Positions 50,053 to 62,200 of a stretch of 64,000 bases of DNA are shown here, in pieces (the first letter of the stretch is position 1; each line of letters opens with the position of its first letter). This stretch comes from Corbicula japonica (taxonomy: Eukaryota; Mollusca; Bivalvia; Venerida; Cyrenidae), in assembly GCA_038501625.1 (NCBI GenBank), contig JAZAYU010000010.1:2378912-2442911 (forward strand). The letters run 5' to 3'. The notes beneath the pieces were generated by a model. The model saw nothing but the letters and a program-made list of their open reading frames with translations, ran no database searches and was not told the origin of the DNA. A program made the position numbers and the translations under genes.

Positions 50053-50135
50053 CTTAAACCCTTTAACTCCATAGATGTATGTTATCACATGTGTAACCAC
50101 TGTAGATCCAGATCACACCTACAGGATCGTGATAT
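50053..50135. mobile_element. TTAA MITE (family P), left quarter only
   Basis: TTAAACCCTTTAACTCCATA then CACTGTAGATCCAGATCA; truncated after about 80 bp. Confidence 0.7.
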
Positions 50136-50500
50136 CCATGACATGATACATTACCGCTAAGACTGTCTCTGTTTACTATAGTTAGAAAGTTTTTGTTTTG
50201 CTGAAGTCACACATCTTGACAGCAATTTAATAAATTAGCATCCTAAAACAAATTGGCATCATAATTTCAGAGGGATTAAGTCTTTTTTTGGAAATATTGA
50301 GTATTTGATACAGTTGTGTTAGTTTTTTTCGAGCTCTAACCAACTTTAAGACATATATCTGTTTGGAACTATTCTGTATAGACAAAAATCAATACCACAA
50401 AGACGCAAGTCATGCTTAATAGATATTGGTCCTAATCTTCAAAATTGATTTACTCAGAACTAAAATATCAGTTTTGAATTAGTGTGGCAACAGGGATATG

Positions 50501-50715
50501 GCTTAAATCCCATGTGAGAGGCAGTGTAAATCCAGATCAGCCTGCAAATCTATGGTGTCAGATCAGGATCTACACTGGTCACTTTCACTTATTTGTCATA
50601 AAGACACTAATGATTCTTTCATTGTTTTGTTTAGATCCTGATTAGACTGCACAGATCTGGATCTACAATGGTCACTTATGTGATAAAAGCTGTATTCATG
50701 GAGCAAATGGTTGAA
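50501..50715. mobile_element. Old TTAA MITE (family P)
   Basis: CAGTGTAAATCCAGATCAGC, TCAGATCAGGATCTACACTG and ATGGAGCAAATGGTTGAA. Confidence 0.7.
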
Positions 50716-50910
50716 TTAAGCCATTAACTGTACCTTAAAACACTTTTCTGTACTCAAACTTTAGACTGCAGAGCAGGATGATGAGTTACCAGAAGTTATG
50801 GACAAAAGGCTTAGCCTAGCTAGTCATTTATTACTGTAATACATGTATGTACTAGTTTATCTTTATAATTTACTGTGTAATTATTTGAGAGAAGTAAACT
50901 ATTCAAATGT

Positions 50911-51149
50911 TAACCCTTTTCTCCATATATAAACCTTTATTTTAAGTGCCAACAGTGTAGATTCAGATCAGCCGGCACATCCATTCTGTCTCATCAAGTT
51001 CTGCACTGTTCATATTTTGGTAAAAAATAACCTATTTGATAAAAAAAGCATACAGTGTAAATCCTGTTCAGACACAATGGATGTGCCAGCTGATCTGGAT
51101 CTTTACTGTGCTCATGCAATAAAGGCTTATATATGGAGGAAAGGGTCAA
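50911..51149. mobile_element. TTAA palindromic MITE (family P)
   Basis: TTAACCCTTTTCTCCATATA to TATATGGAGGAAAGGGTCAA; the right TTAA is mutated. Confidence 0.88.
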
Positions 51150-51488
51150 AGATAGTCTCCTTTTGCAAGGTATTTTGATAGATAACACAAAACTTCTATT
51201 TCAAATTTATATATACATAAAGATGATAAAATTTTACTCAAAATCTATCTCTGTAGAAATTGTACTGGCCTATAGATATATTCTGTATTTTTTATAAACG
51301 TAAAGTCTTCATAAATTCTTATGTAAACTATTTGTGTTTAGTTTATTCTTATTTGTCAATAGTAGAGTTATTTATTTATGTATTTTGAGCCAAACTTGTA
51401 CAGTACTGTGGTATCATTATATATTGTACAAGTTTAATTTTTGAGTATTTTACACTAGGGAAAGAACATAAAATCAAGCCCAGTGAAA

Positions 51489-51721
51489 TTAACCGTTTCC
51501 TCCATTTTTAAGCATGTGCGCCTGGTGTAGATCCAGATCAACCAGCACATCCATGCCATCTGATCAGGATCAGCACTGGTCGCATGTTGGTAAGAAATAT
51601 CCTAACAAATCAAAAAGTGAACAGTGCAGTTCCAGATCATGGATGTGCCAGCTGATCTGGATCTACACTGTTCCCCAATGCAATAAAGGTGTGTCTAATA
51701 AGTATGGAGAAAAGGGTTCAA
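51489..51721. mobile_element. TTAA palindromic MITE (family P)
   Basis: TTAACCGTTTCCTCCATTTT to GTATGGAGAAAAGGGTTCAA. Confidence 0.85.
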
Positions 51722-52011
51722 CCATGTTGTAGTTGCATAAATATAATTTTCGTCCTCTGCAAAAAATTTCATCCATGAAAAATAAAATGATACCAAAGTG
51801 ATATTTGGCCAATTCATATACCTTTTTCAATAATTTTAATTTCTGACCTATAAATTTGCTATAATATTTTTATGCACAAAACTTACAAATACTTGTTTTA
51901 GATTTTCTATAGACAATTTTTGGTTACTTTACACTTTTTTTATTTGTTAAAGGCAGCATTAATATTGTCCTTGTATACGACATGATTTGGCAGTGCTGAC
52001 CTGTCTCTGTG

Positions 52012-52254
52012 AATAACCCTTTCCCCCATATATAAGCATTTTTACTCATGTGAGTCAAGTGTAGATCCAAAAAAGCTGGCCTATCTGTTCCATCTGATCA
52101 GGATCTGCACTGGTTGCGTTTTCATCAGAAATAACCTAACAAATCAAAAAGCAAACAGTGAAGATCCATATCAGATGGCATGGAAATGCTAAGCTGATCT
52201 GGATCTACACTTTTCGCCCACACAATAAAGGTGTGTCTATGGAGGAAAGGTATA
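52012..52254. mobile_element. TTAA palindromic MITE (family P)
   Basis: AATAACCCTTTCCCCCATAT to TCTATGGAGGAAAGGTATAA. Confidence 0.85.
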
Positions 52255-52768
52255 ATAGGGCAATTCTACATTTTTATGCTCTAGATTCATTTTTGTATGC
52301 ATACTACTGTGGTTTACTTATATTCTGTGCAGATTATATTTTCGTGTATTGACAAGCTCCCATTAGCCACAATTTAATTATCTTCACTTATTGTATAAGT
52401 CTGTGCACCAGTCCATCCGTCCCACTGTTTGTGTCTGGCAACCACTGGCTTTAATTCAATGAATTTTTTTTGGCAAATTCATTATCAAGTTTGGCATATT
52501 GTATCACTGTTACACTTCCTGCCTAAACAAATTGAATTTCAAGGTTAATGTCTTGTGTAAAATCTCACTTCTAGTATTAGACCAATCTTAAACTGTTAAA
52601 CATGTGATGGTCTGTTTTTATGTGTTTGTGTGCCAGTTACTGATCATTTTTGCTAGAAATGTTTATATTGATCCAAACTTCTGATGCAGCATGGTAGAAA
52701 ATCCAGTTGCCAACCAATGGAAGTAGTGTGTTCCATATACATCAATTAAAAGAAAAATATTCATATTG

Positions 52769-53001
52769 CCTAACCTATTCCACCATAAATACATATTTTA
52801 TCACATGTGCGACCATTGTAGATCAAGATCAGCTAGCTCATCCATGCGATCTGATCTGAATTTGCACTGTTGGCTTTGTGGTCAGAAATAACCATTAATC
52901 AGTAGTGAACAGTGTAGATCCTGATCAGACAGCACATATGCGCCAGCTGATCTGAATATACACAGTATAGGTGTACATGTATCTATGCAGTAGAGGATTA
53001 A
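52769..53001. mobile_element. TTAA MITE (family P), diverged
   Basis: CTAACCTATTCCACCATAAA to CTATGCAGTAGAGGATTAA, with the usual GATCAAGATCAGC and CTGATCTGAAT arms. Confidence 0.8.
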
Positions 53002-53102
53002 AAAAGTGTGGTCTTTCCAAGAATCAATTTTTGAAATATTGTGCTTCATTAAAAAATAAAGGCAAATTCATAATTCATTTGTTCTTGCATTAGGTCAAGA
53101 CT

Positions 53103-53339
53103 TTAACCCTTTCCTCCATAGATACACCTTTATTGCGTGGGCGAACAGTTTAGATCCAGATCTGCTGGCACATCTGTGCCGTCTGATCAGGATCTAAACT
53201 GTTGGCTTTTTGATTCATTAGGTTATTTCTGACCAAAATGCGACCAGTGCAGATCCTGATCAGACAGATGTGCCAGCTGATCTGGATCTACACTGGCTGC
53301 ACATCCATAAAAATGCATATATATGGAGGAAAGGGTTAA
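53103..53339. mobile_element. TTAA palindromic MITE (family P), complete
   Basis: TTAACCCTTTCCTCCATAGA to ATATGGAGGAAAGGGTTAA. Confidence 0.93.
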
Positions 53340-53585
53340 TGACAGTGGAAGGTGTAAATCAATTTTGAATGGAAGATTGTTCTTAGTATCTGTTACTTTG
53401 TATTTTGCAACGTAGATAAAAATGTTTTTGTTAAGTATCATTATTAATTTTGTTAAAGAAATAAAATTTTATTACGAGATAATTTTATTGTATTTTAAAA
53501 GTATTTCAAATGCTTGAAACTAATATTAAATGCTTAGTTTGAGCTTGGCTAGATGGTCAGCGTGAGCGTCACCAGTCATTGTCAG

Positions 53586-53760
53586 TACAGTCAAACCTGT
53601 CTTTAGCAGCCACCCAAGGTAGTGACAAAAAGTGGCTGCTTAGGACAGGTGGCTGTTAAAGACAGTAAAAATGAGAACAAAATGTAAACTTAGGTCATAT
53701 TCAAACTGGCTGTTTAAGACTGGTGGTTTGCTATTCGCAGGTTGCTGCTGTGTATGTCCA
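53586..53760. mobile_element. CAGTCAAACCTGTCT-type element fragment
   Basis: ACAGTCAAACCTGTCTTTAG then CCACCCAAGG, with an inner complement (GGCTGCTTAGGACAGGTGGC). I recall this as a widespread invertebrate interspersed repeat; the class is not assigned. Confidence 0.5.
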
Positions 53761-53796
53761 CTAATAATTTCTCCTTAAAATTAAACTGAAGCATCC

Positions 53797-53921
53797 AGGG
53801 CCCAAGATCATATAACTTAATTAGGAGACCAGTCTCAAATCTCAAGCATCTGATTGGCTTTAATGTCAACCAGAGATTTGAGACTGGTCTCCAATCTCAG
53901 TTTTATGATCTTAGCCCAGGA
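53797..53921. mobile_element. Fold-back MITE (family N), centre-deleted
   Basis: GGGCCCAAGATCATATAACT to CAGTTTTATGATCTTAGCCC, with one CATCTGATTGGCTTTAATG. Confidence 0.88.
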
Positions 53922-54494
53922 ATTTACCTCTCCCTATGTTGTTTCAATTACGGCCATAAATTGATAGATCAAGGTCACATTGGACAGGACTAGGCTCCTT
54001 GTAAATGAGAAAATATAGCTTGTGTTGTTACAGGTCGACCTTTATATAAAATTACATCGTAAGCATATACAATTTGGCAGGCGGATGTAATGTCACACAG
54101 CCCTCAAATGTAGTGATGGTGCTTATATTAACCTCTCTAACACTCCACTTGTTTCAATGTTGGTTATTCTTGCAAAGTATATGTGGGAGACTCCGTGTTC
54201 TACAGAACATCTGTTTAGAACATATATCATTATCGGTATTGAACATTGGACAGTATCTTAGTGTACCTTTATTGCTGGACAGACAACAAAAATTTGAAGA
54301 TGGACAAAAGGGCCAGGCACAGCATTTGTAACATTTGCGACCAGTTTAGACCCCAAAAAACCTGTCTAATCAGGATCTCAACTGTGTGCTTTTGATTCAT
54401 TAAATTTCAACAAAACGGGCACATGAACAAATAAGTGAGTTTATTTTGTTTGAAATAGCAAGTACTGTTAACACTTGTTCTGTATGTATGCATG

Positions 54495-54680
54495 TGTGTG
54501 ACCACTCACTGTATTGATCCAGATCAGCCTGCACATCCATGGCATCTGATCTGGATCTGCACTGGCAACTTCTTGTTCATAAATAACCTAATCAATCTAA
54601 AGTTGACAGTGTAGTTCCTGATCTTAATCTACTCTGTTTGTCCATGCAATAAATGTCTATCTATGGAGTTATGTGTACAG
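54495..54680. mobile_element. Old TTAA MITE (family P)
   Basis: GATCCAGATCAGCCTGCACA, CATCTGATCTGGATCTGCAC and ATCTATGGAGTT; the ends are diverged. Confidence 0.65.
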
Positions 54681-54975
54681 CACAATCTACTGTTGGCTCA
54701 TACATGTAAAAAGAACAACTCGAAACTATCATTGAATTCCCTATTTAATGATCTAAATAATATGAAAATGATTAATTACGCAGTTTCCAACAGTAATTAG
54801 AATTTAAATGTATAACATATTATCAAAGGAATACAAAAAGAACATACAAAATATAAATGTTTTTTATGAAAAATAATTGCTTTATACTAATCTGTTAGCT
54901 ACCAAGTTCCCAATTACAGACCATCTGGCTACTAACTTATAGATTTGTCATGTTTTTAGAACGAACCTAATATGC

Positions 54976-55120
54976 CTGGGCCCAAAATCATTGAAATAAA
55001 CAATACTGGAGCCCAGTCTGAAAACTCTAGCTTGTGATTGGTCAGTTTGGAGACTAAGCTCAAATTCAACCAATCAGCAGCTTGAGATTTGAGACTGGTT
55101 TCCAGTGTTTAAGCCTTGAC
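54976..55120. mobile_element. Fold-back MITE (family N), diverged
   Basis: GGGCCCAAAATCATTGAAAT at the left, GTGATTGGTCAGTTTGG and CAACCAATCAGCAGCTTGAG at the centre. Confidence 0.7.
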
Positions 55121-55579
55121 TCATTCATAAATTTTTCTCTCGAAGAAAACATATCTTGACCTCACTGGACATACAAAAGTTGTCTAACTTGAGACTGTAG
55201 GCAGCTTTTCCATTTTAATGATTGAAAACACAGATATGGTATATAATGCATCATATTAGATCAGTCTTTCCCGTGTTTTTACTGGTGCTGGAAAAAGTCA
55301 TTGCATGTATTATGATTTATATATTTATATTACTCACTGCGACAGATCTGAATTATTAAGAATGAAAATAAAAATCAGCATTAATTCACTTTACTGAGTT
55401 TGGAAATCATATATTAACGATTAACAAAATTGATTTATGGTATGCAAGGACAGGCAACTTTTTTTTTTTTTTTTTGGCAACAACTTGGCAGACTCATTAC
55501 CAAAAGTCTACAGTGCCCTCTGGTATGATTTTCCAATCTAAACCATGCACGTGTGAAAGATACTGATATTCCTAATACT

Positions 55580-55821
55580 TCTAACCCTTTACTCCATATA
55601 TACGCCTTTATCACAAGGGCAAACTGTGTAGATCCAGATCAGCCAGCACATTTGTCATCTGATCTAAGGATGTACACTACTGCTTCTAGATTCATTAGGT
55701 TTTTTCTGATCAAGATGCGACCACTGTTTATCCAGATCACATGGCTCGGATGTGCTAGGTGATCTGGATCTACACTAGTCGCACATGCAATAAAACACGT
55801 ACATATGCAGTAAAGGGTTAA
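55580..55821. mobile_element. TTAA palindromic MITE (family P)
   Basis: TCTAACCCTTTACTCCATAT to ATATGCAGTAAAGGGTTAA. Confidence 0.88.
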
Positions 55822-56090
55822 TGAAAGATTTTCTAATTTTGTGCAACTGACCGTATCTATATTTAGAGTTGCCAGAGGTCTACCTTATTTCTGCTATCAC
55901 ATAAAACATACACAGACGCTTTACTGTGTTGTTCATATAAAATAATATCAAGGTGTAAAAGTCTGCCTTAAAAAACAACACAAAACAACACTTCTTTATT
56001 AATACTGTGACTAAATTCATTACTGTTCTAACATTTTCAAAGCTTGCTGCTTCAACTGATATTATACAACCAGTGATTATTTTGATTTTG

Positions 56091-56345
56091 ATCATAATGC
56101 ATAGTTTTAATACACTGCATAATTCTAGATGCTGACCCCTTGATGCAAGAAGGATTCTATTGTACTCACTCTTTGTTGATCTGTTTTGCATTAAGGTAGT
56201 CATTTTCATCATAATCCATAGTTTCAATACTCTGCATATTCTAGAAGCTGACCCCTTGATGCAAAAAGGATTCTAATGTCCTCTATATTGATCTGTTTTG
56301 CATCAAGGTAGTCATTTTCTTCATAATGCAATAGTTTCAATACAC
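56091..56345 (+). repeat. Tandem duplication, ~115-bp unit
   Basis: ATCATAATGCATAGTTTTAA recurs at 56208 and 56320. GCTGACCCCTTGATGCAA and GATCTGTTTTGCAT occur in each of the two full units. Confidence 0.85.
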
Positions 56346-56404
56346 AGTAAATTCACGATTTTTCCAAAAACTGCAAAATTTCAGAATACTGAGTATTTTA
56401 TCAC

Positions 56405-56643
56405 ATTGAACTCTTTACTCCATATGTACTTTTTTCTCATGGGTGACCACTGTAGATCCAGATCAGTTTGCACATTCTTGCCAGTGATCTGGATCTACAG
56501 TGCCTGCTTCTTGGTCAGAAATAACCTAATGACTCTAAAAGCAAACAGTGTAGATCATAATCAGATGGCATCAATATTCCAGCTGATCATCTACACTGTT
56601 TGCTCATTGGATAACAGCCATATACCATGGAGTAAGGGGTTAA
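56405..56643. mobile_element. TTAA palindromic MITE (family P)
   Basis: TTGAACTCTTTACTCCATAT to CCATGGAGTAAGGGGTTAA. Confidence 0.85.
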
Positions 56644-56835
56644 AACCATTTGTTCACAAGTGACCTAAATAAGAAATGGCTTATACATGTAATAGTTTCA
56701 GTAATATTTTTTGCACTATCCTTCAGCAAATGCATGAATTCAAAAATACACCAAAATGTAAACATGAATAATTCTACCTTTGAAATATATTTGACGGGCT
56801 CCTGGAAAATGGAGTATGCCTACAACATTCCAAAC

Positions 56836-56910
56836 TGATTTTAACCAATCAGATGCTTCATATTTGAGACTGGTGTCAGGTCTCAGTTTTATGATCTTAA
56901 GCCCAGTCTT
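56836..56910. mobile_element. Right half of a fold-back MITE (family N)
   Basis: TTTTAACCAATCAGATGCTT then GAGACTGGTGTCAGGTCTCA and TTTTATGATCTTAAGCCC. Confidence 0.75.
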
Positions 56911-57371
56911 AACTTATTGTTCATCATTATAATTCTTGTGTTAATGTTCATATACTTGTAACAAAGACATGTGGAGATATTTATACTTTCGGGAGGAATG
57001 TGACAATGTTGCTGTGATGCTGCTGATGATGATAATGGTGATGATTATAACAAGATAATATACAATGACATTACATATAACACTTAGCAGCAGTCAGATC
57101 TAATTTTGCAGTTTCAGTTTAGAAAAAGATATTTAACAATTTCCCTGTGAATTAAACATAATTTTGCATCTTAAAGAAAAATAAATAATATTACTGTTCC
57201 AAACAATGAATTACATTTTAATATTCAAGTTCACTGTTTTTTCTACCTTTACTACAGTAAAGTTTATACTAGACAAATAAATATATTGTAAATTTCCCCA
57301 ACAAAACCATCAACACAGGTACAAATATGTAACAAACATAACTCATTTGCATGTAGTTAAAATATCAATGA

Positions 57372-57590
57372 TGACCAATTTCCTCCATATATATGCATTT
57401 TTACACATGTGCGACCAGTGTAGATCCAGATCAGCTGGCACATCTGTGCCATCTGATCAGGATCTGCACTGGTTGCATTTTGGTCAGAAATAATCTAATG
57501 AATCTTTAAGTGAACAGTGCAGATCCTGATCAGACAGCATGGACACTGCTCGTCCATGCAATAAAGGTGTGTCTATAGGGAAAGGGTTAA
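57372..57590. mobile_element. TTAA palindromic MITE (family P), small deletion
   Basis: CAATTTCCTCCATATATATG to CTATAGGGAAAGGGTTAA; part of the fourth arm is deleted. Confidence 0.85.
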
Positions 57591-57599
57591 TTCTAAACT

Positions 57600-57783
57600 A
57601 CATATAATGTTTATTGCATGTGTGAACAGTGTAGATCTAGTTCAGCCAGCACATCCACGCCCTCTAAACAGCACCTACACAATTTGCATTTAGATTTAGA
57701 TCAGATTGCACTGATATGCCGGCTGATCTGGATCTACAATGGTTGCACACAGGATAAAGCATGTATATATGGAGAAAAGTGTT
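57600..57783. mobile_element. TTAA MITE (family P), diverged, abutting a family N palindrome
   Basis: GTGAACAGTGTAGATCTAGT to ATATATGGAGAAAAGTGTTG, running straight into the next element. Confidence 0.75.
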
Positions 57784-57784
57784 G

Positions 57785-57879
57785 AAACCAGTCTCAAATC
57801 TCAAGCATCTGATTGGCTGAAATGGCGACCAGTCGCCATTTCAGCCAATCAGATGCTTGAGATTTGAGACTGGTTTCCA
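57785..57879. mobile_element. Fold-back MITE core (family N), perfect palindrome
   Basis: TGAAACCAGTCTCAAATCTC through CTGATTGGCTGAAATGGCGA, then its complement to GAGATTTGAGACTGGTTTCC. There are no mismatches in the arms, so it is likely young or recently converted. The outer GGGCCCAAGATC ends are missing. Confidence 0.9.
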
Positions 57880-58283
57880 AAATCTGTAAAGAGTCTGTTA
57901 AAATGAACTTAACAGAAAAAAACTGACCTCTTTTTTATGTTATACTAACAACACATAATTTACAAGTATAAAACTGATACATGTAAAATGACAATATAAA
58001 ATATATAGTAACATTTTATATGATAACATTTCAATATACATGTATATGAACATAGTGTATTGAAAACAAATGTGTTTTTACAAATGAATGTTAAAAGCAG
58101 AAACAATTGCACATTTTGTCTTTCAATTTTATTTACAAACAAAGCGTCATGTTTTATACATTTTCATACAAAAATAAACAAATATACAAACTTATGATTT
58201 CATATTATGACACTTTCTGAGCATATTGTTAAATTTGAATTTCCAGATCTTAGATAAGTTAAATAAAACAGCTTTACTGAACT

Positions 58284-58418
58284 GGGCCCAAGATCATAAA
58301 ACTGAGTTTGGTGACCAATCTCAAATCTCAAGCAGGTGATTGGCTAAAATGGCTACTGGACAGATGCTTGAGATTTGAGACTGGTCTACAAACTCAGTTT
58401 TATGATCTTGAGTCCAGA
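58284..58418. mobile_element. Fold-back MITE (family N), centre-deleted
   Basis: CTGGGCCCAAGATCATAAAA to CAGTTTTATGATCTTGAGTC. Confidence 0.88.
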
Positions 58419-58616
58419 TTATCTAATATAACCATAAAATTTGACAAGAAATGGGGAATAACTCTGGTAAAATTTGGAAACAAGTTAAGCTTCTTGTTAC
58501 ATCGATTTGGTAAAATCTGAAGTTAGTTAACCTTCTTGTCACATTGATAAAAGTTAAGTTTTCAATCCTACAGATAAATGATTTCTCAAAATAAATGCTT
58601 CAAGGCCCTTTAGCAA

Positions 58617-58747
58617 ACTGGTTTTGGCCCTGATCAACATCAACCAGTTTTAGGCCCTGACCAACACTGACCAGTTTTTGGAACTGATCAACATCAACCA
58701 GTTTTAGGCCCAGGCCAATATCTAGCATTTTTTGGCCCTGACCACCA
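58617..58747 (+). repeat. Minisatellite, ~30-bp unit, 4-5 copies
   Basis: GGCCCTGA(T/C)CAACA(T/C) followed by CAACCAGTTTT repeated with substitutions. Confidence 0.8.
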
Positions 58748-58906
58748 TTATACTACTTCCGCTGTTGTAACACACATAGCTGTAACATACAATAAGGAAC
58801 AAAAACTGCTGCAAAATTTTATAATTGGCCATTATCTTTATGTTTCACCAAGCACATAATTTGTTAAACAAAAATCACACACAAAAGGTTAGTAACTATA
58901 TTAATT

Positions 58907-59208
58907 TTAAATTTTAAAGTTTGGCCTTTCCAAATATGAGGTAGTAGAGTAGTTAGTATCGTAATATCTTGAATTATCGTTATAATGTCCGTCTCCTGAA
59001 TATAGATCACTGTATGATGGCTGTTTCTCAAATGAAGCTTCGTCCGAATGGTACGAGTCTTTGTGGTCATGGTACGCGTTGTCGTCTACCACATAGGAGT
59101 TATTGTTGGCATCGTTACCATGGTGATCCTCGTCATCGGTTTCGGCATGCTGCTGTTGGTCTACATCTGGCTTGTGGGTTGTTCCCGACCAGGTTTTTCG
59201 TCTTTCAG
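58907..59208 (-). CDS. Unidentified gene, terminal exon with stop
   Basis: 302 nt after acceptor ATTTTAG. The frame that matches the incoming phase gives ERRKTWSGTTHKPDVDQQQ and then an acidic, Asn/His/Tyr-rich tail ending YLERPNFKI and a stop. Repeated Tyr-Ser/Asp motifs (PSYSDLYSGDGHY, RYYDTNYS) suggest a disordered or phosphorylatable tail; this is inference. Confidence 0.72.
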
Positions 59209-62200
59209 CTAAAATAAGAAAACACTGGTATGACACCATGAAGACGACTACATGTACAGTGAAGAAGGATCCTTCATCTAGCTGCAGTCAGACTGTGGCC
59301 ATAATGTCAGTCTTGTTTTTTAACCCTTTCCTCCATATTATGGCATAGGCAAACAGTGTAGATCCAGAACAGTGCTGTCTGATCTGGATCTGCACTGTTC
59401 ACTTTTTAATTTATTAAGTTATTTTTGTAAAAAAATGTGAACAGTGCAGATCCCGATCAGACCACACGGATGTGCCAGCTGATCTTGATCTACACTGGTT
59501 GCACATGTGATATAATGCATATAATGATGAAAAGGGTAAAAGATGGTTATTTTTTATTCTGAAAATATCACTACATATTAAGATAAAGAATCTGTCAAGT
59601 GTGCTCCATATATGATTATCATGTACCGGAATTTACAATAACTATACAACTGATCTACAGCAACTCCTGATGTGCAAAAAGGTTTTGTATTTACGTCATT
59701 GCAAAAACAGTCGCCTACTAAACTTAGTATTAAAATGACCATTAACTAATCACCACAAGCATAAAGTTTATTATACTTCTACGTGCGATGGGAAATCACT
59801 CAAAATAGCTCATTAAAGCAGTTCAATGCATGTTCACAACTAAATACTTTTATATCATTATGTTTCAACTTTTCAGATTTCCTGCTAGGGTAAATGCAAG
59901 ATCGTAACCCTTTCCTCCATAGACACACATTTATTGCATGGGCGAAGATCAGGATCTAAACTGTGCCATCTGATCAGGATCTAAACTGATTCTTTTTGAT
60001 TCATTAGGTTATTTCTGACCAAAATGCAACCAGTGCAGATCCTGATCAGACGGCACAGATGTGCCGGCTGATCTGGATCTACACTGATCACACATGCATA
60101 AAAATGTGTATTTATGGAGGAAAGGGCTATACCCCAGCAAATTAAACCATATAAAAATGTCTTAATAGAAAAATATATTCTACATTATAAGTGTTCTGTT
60201 TTGTGCACTCAATCTGTGAACAGTAACATTTGTGATTCAAAAGTGATAATCTATTTAATCTATTTATGATTGTGTGTTACAACAAGGTTTCCTCTACAGG
60301 TTGAAACTGGTTTTTTTGTCATTCTTCTGGTTTTACATAAATCTTTGTAAACACAAGATGATGTGACAGTGTTAATGAAATGAAGATTTAACAATTAATA
60401 AACCAAAAAGGAGCAGATTAGGGAGAAATCAATTTAATGTTTGACCTCATTTAACCTATCCCACTTATATTAAAGAGTAATGAAAATCATTAATCTGCCA
60501 ATTTCTTCAATTCCAGGTCATTCCGTTTCCACTAAACTTTTCATTTTATTCTGCTTTCATACCAAAGCATCCCATATCCATGCTGATTACTTCTAGCAAT
60601 GCATTTCAAGAGTTCAGTCAACCAGTCCAATTGTTCCATTCATTAAGACTTCTTCCTAACAAGAAGCACAGGAGCAAAAAGAGCACAGCAAGCAAAACTA
60701 ATTGACTGCAACGCTCTTTTTATTAATGCTCTATTCTGACTTGCTCATTTTGCTGCCAGTGATTTAACTGCTATAAGCTTTCTGATTCTGCTACATTTCC
60801 AGTCCTAATCCATTTTTTAGCATTCCACTTCCAATAGCCCCACTTTCATGATATTCAGTGCTAAAAGTAGGTGGTAATTTACACCATGACCTTCCGAATT
60901 ACTGATTTGTTACCAGTGATAACATGGACATGGCTAATATCCCAAGTGTGATAGTGTAGATCCACACCTGTGCAAACTGATCAGGATTTACACTGCTCCT
61001 ATTCAGATCAATAAGCTGACCTCTGACCAGGAAGCCCACAGTGTACATTGCCTAAGGTTATAAAGCTGAGCATGGAAACCAGTCGAAAATCTCAAGCATC
61101 TGATTGGCTGAAATGGGGACCAGTCACCATTTCAGCCAATCAGATGCTTGAGATTTGAGACTGGTTTCCACTCTCAGTTTTATAACCTTCAGCCCATGTC
61201 AAGGCTGCTCTGGATCTACACTAAATACACGAGATACAAGACGTACCTATAATTTGAGTGTAAAATCAACATTATGTTTGGATAGCAAATGTGGTCAAAC
61301 ACTGATATAATAGGTGGACTTACTTGAGTGGAAATCATTTATATTTCAAAGCTGTTGTTATGAAATAATAAATTTCTTCATCAAGGAACCAAGTCATAAT
61401 TAGTAACAAGAATCATATTTTAAACAGGTTAGAAAACTCAAGGTAAAATTATAAATGTAAGTTTACAGGAAACTTTATTTTAAAATGATGTAATAGAAGT
61501 TGAAATAAAAAATGTTAATTTGTATAATCTCAGTAATAATGGGGATTGAGTTTTCATTATCAAACTTTGACCATTCAAGCACTAAGCAGAACGTTAATTT
61601 TATCACGTCTGCGACCACTATAGACCCAGATCAGCTTGCTGACAGATCTGATTCTAAACTGTTTACCCATGTGGTAATAGGTCTATCCATAGAGTAAAGG
61701 GTTGACAGAAAATTATCAACTGATTTCATTAACCCTTTCCGCCATATATACACATTTTTACTTGTGTGCGACCAGTGTAGATCCAGATAAGTTGGCACAC
61801 CGATGCCGGCTTTTCAGGATTTGCACTGGTCGCATTTAGGTCAGAGATAACCTAACAAATCAAAGGCGAACAGTTTAGATCCTGATCAGACGACATGGAT
61901 GTGCCGGCTGATCTGGATCTAAACTGTTCGCCCATGCAATAAAGGTGTATCTATGGAGAAACGGGTTAACTGGACAGCAAACAATGTAGACTATGAATAC
62001 AGATGTGTGGGCTGGTCTTGGTCTACACAGGTAGCAAATGTGACTAATGCTGTGCTCAGCACTTGTCGCTTGATATCATCTAAAAAGTTTATGGGTGCTC
62101 AATCTTGAAAATTCACCCATCAGTCTAAAATTTTATTTTATACTGCCATGGTTTCTCAGTATCTCCTGGGCAGTGGCATGCTGGCCAAGTGGTTACACAC

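Noticed and set aside
58969..59217. Plus-strand open frame of 82 codons opposite the terminal exon
   Set aside because: It is the antisense shadow of the minus-strand exon, which has matching splice phase and a stop.
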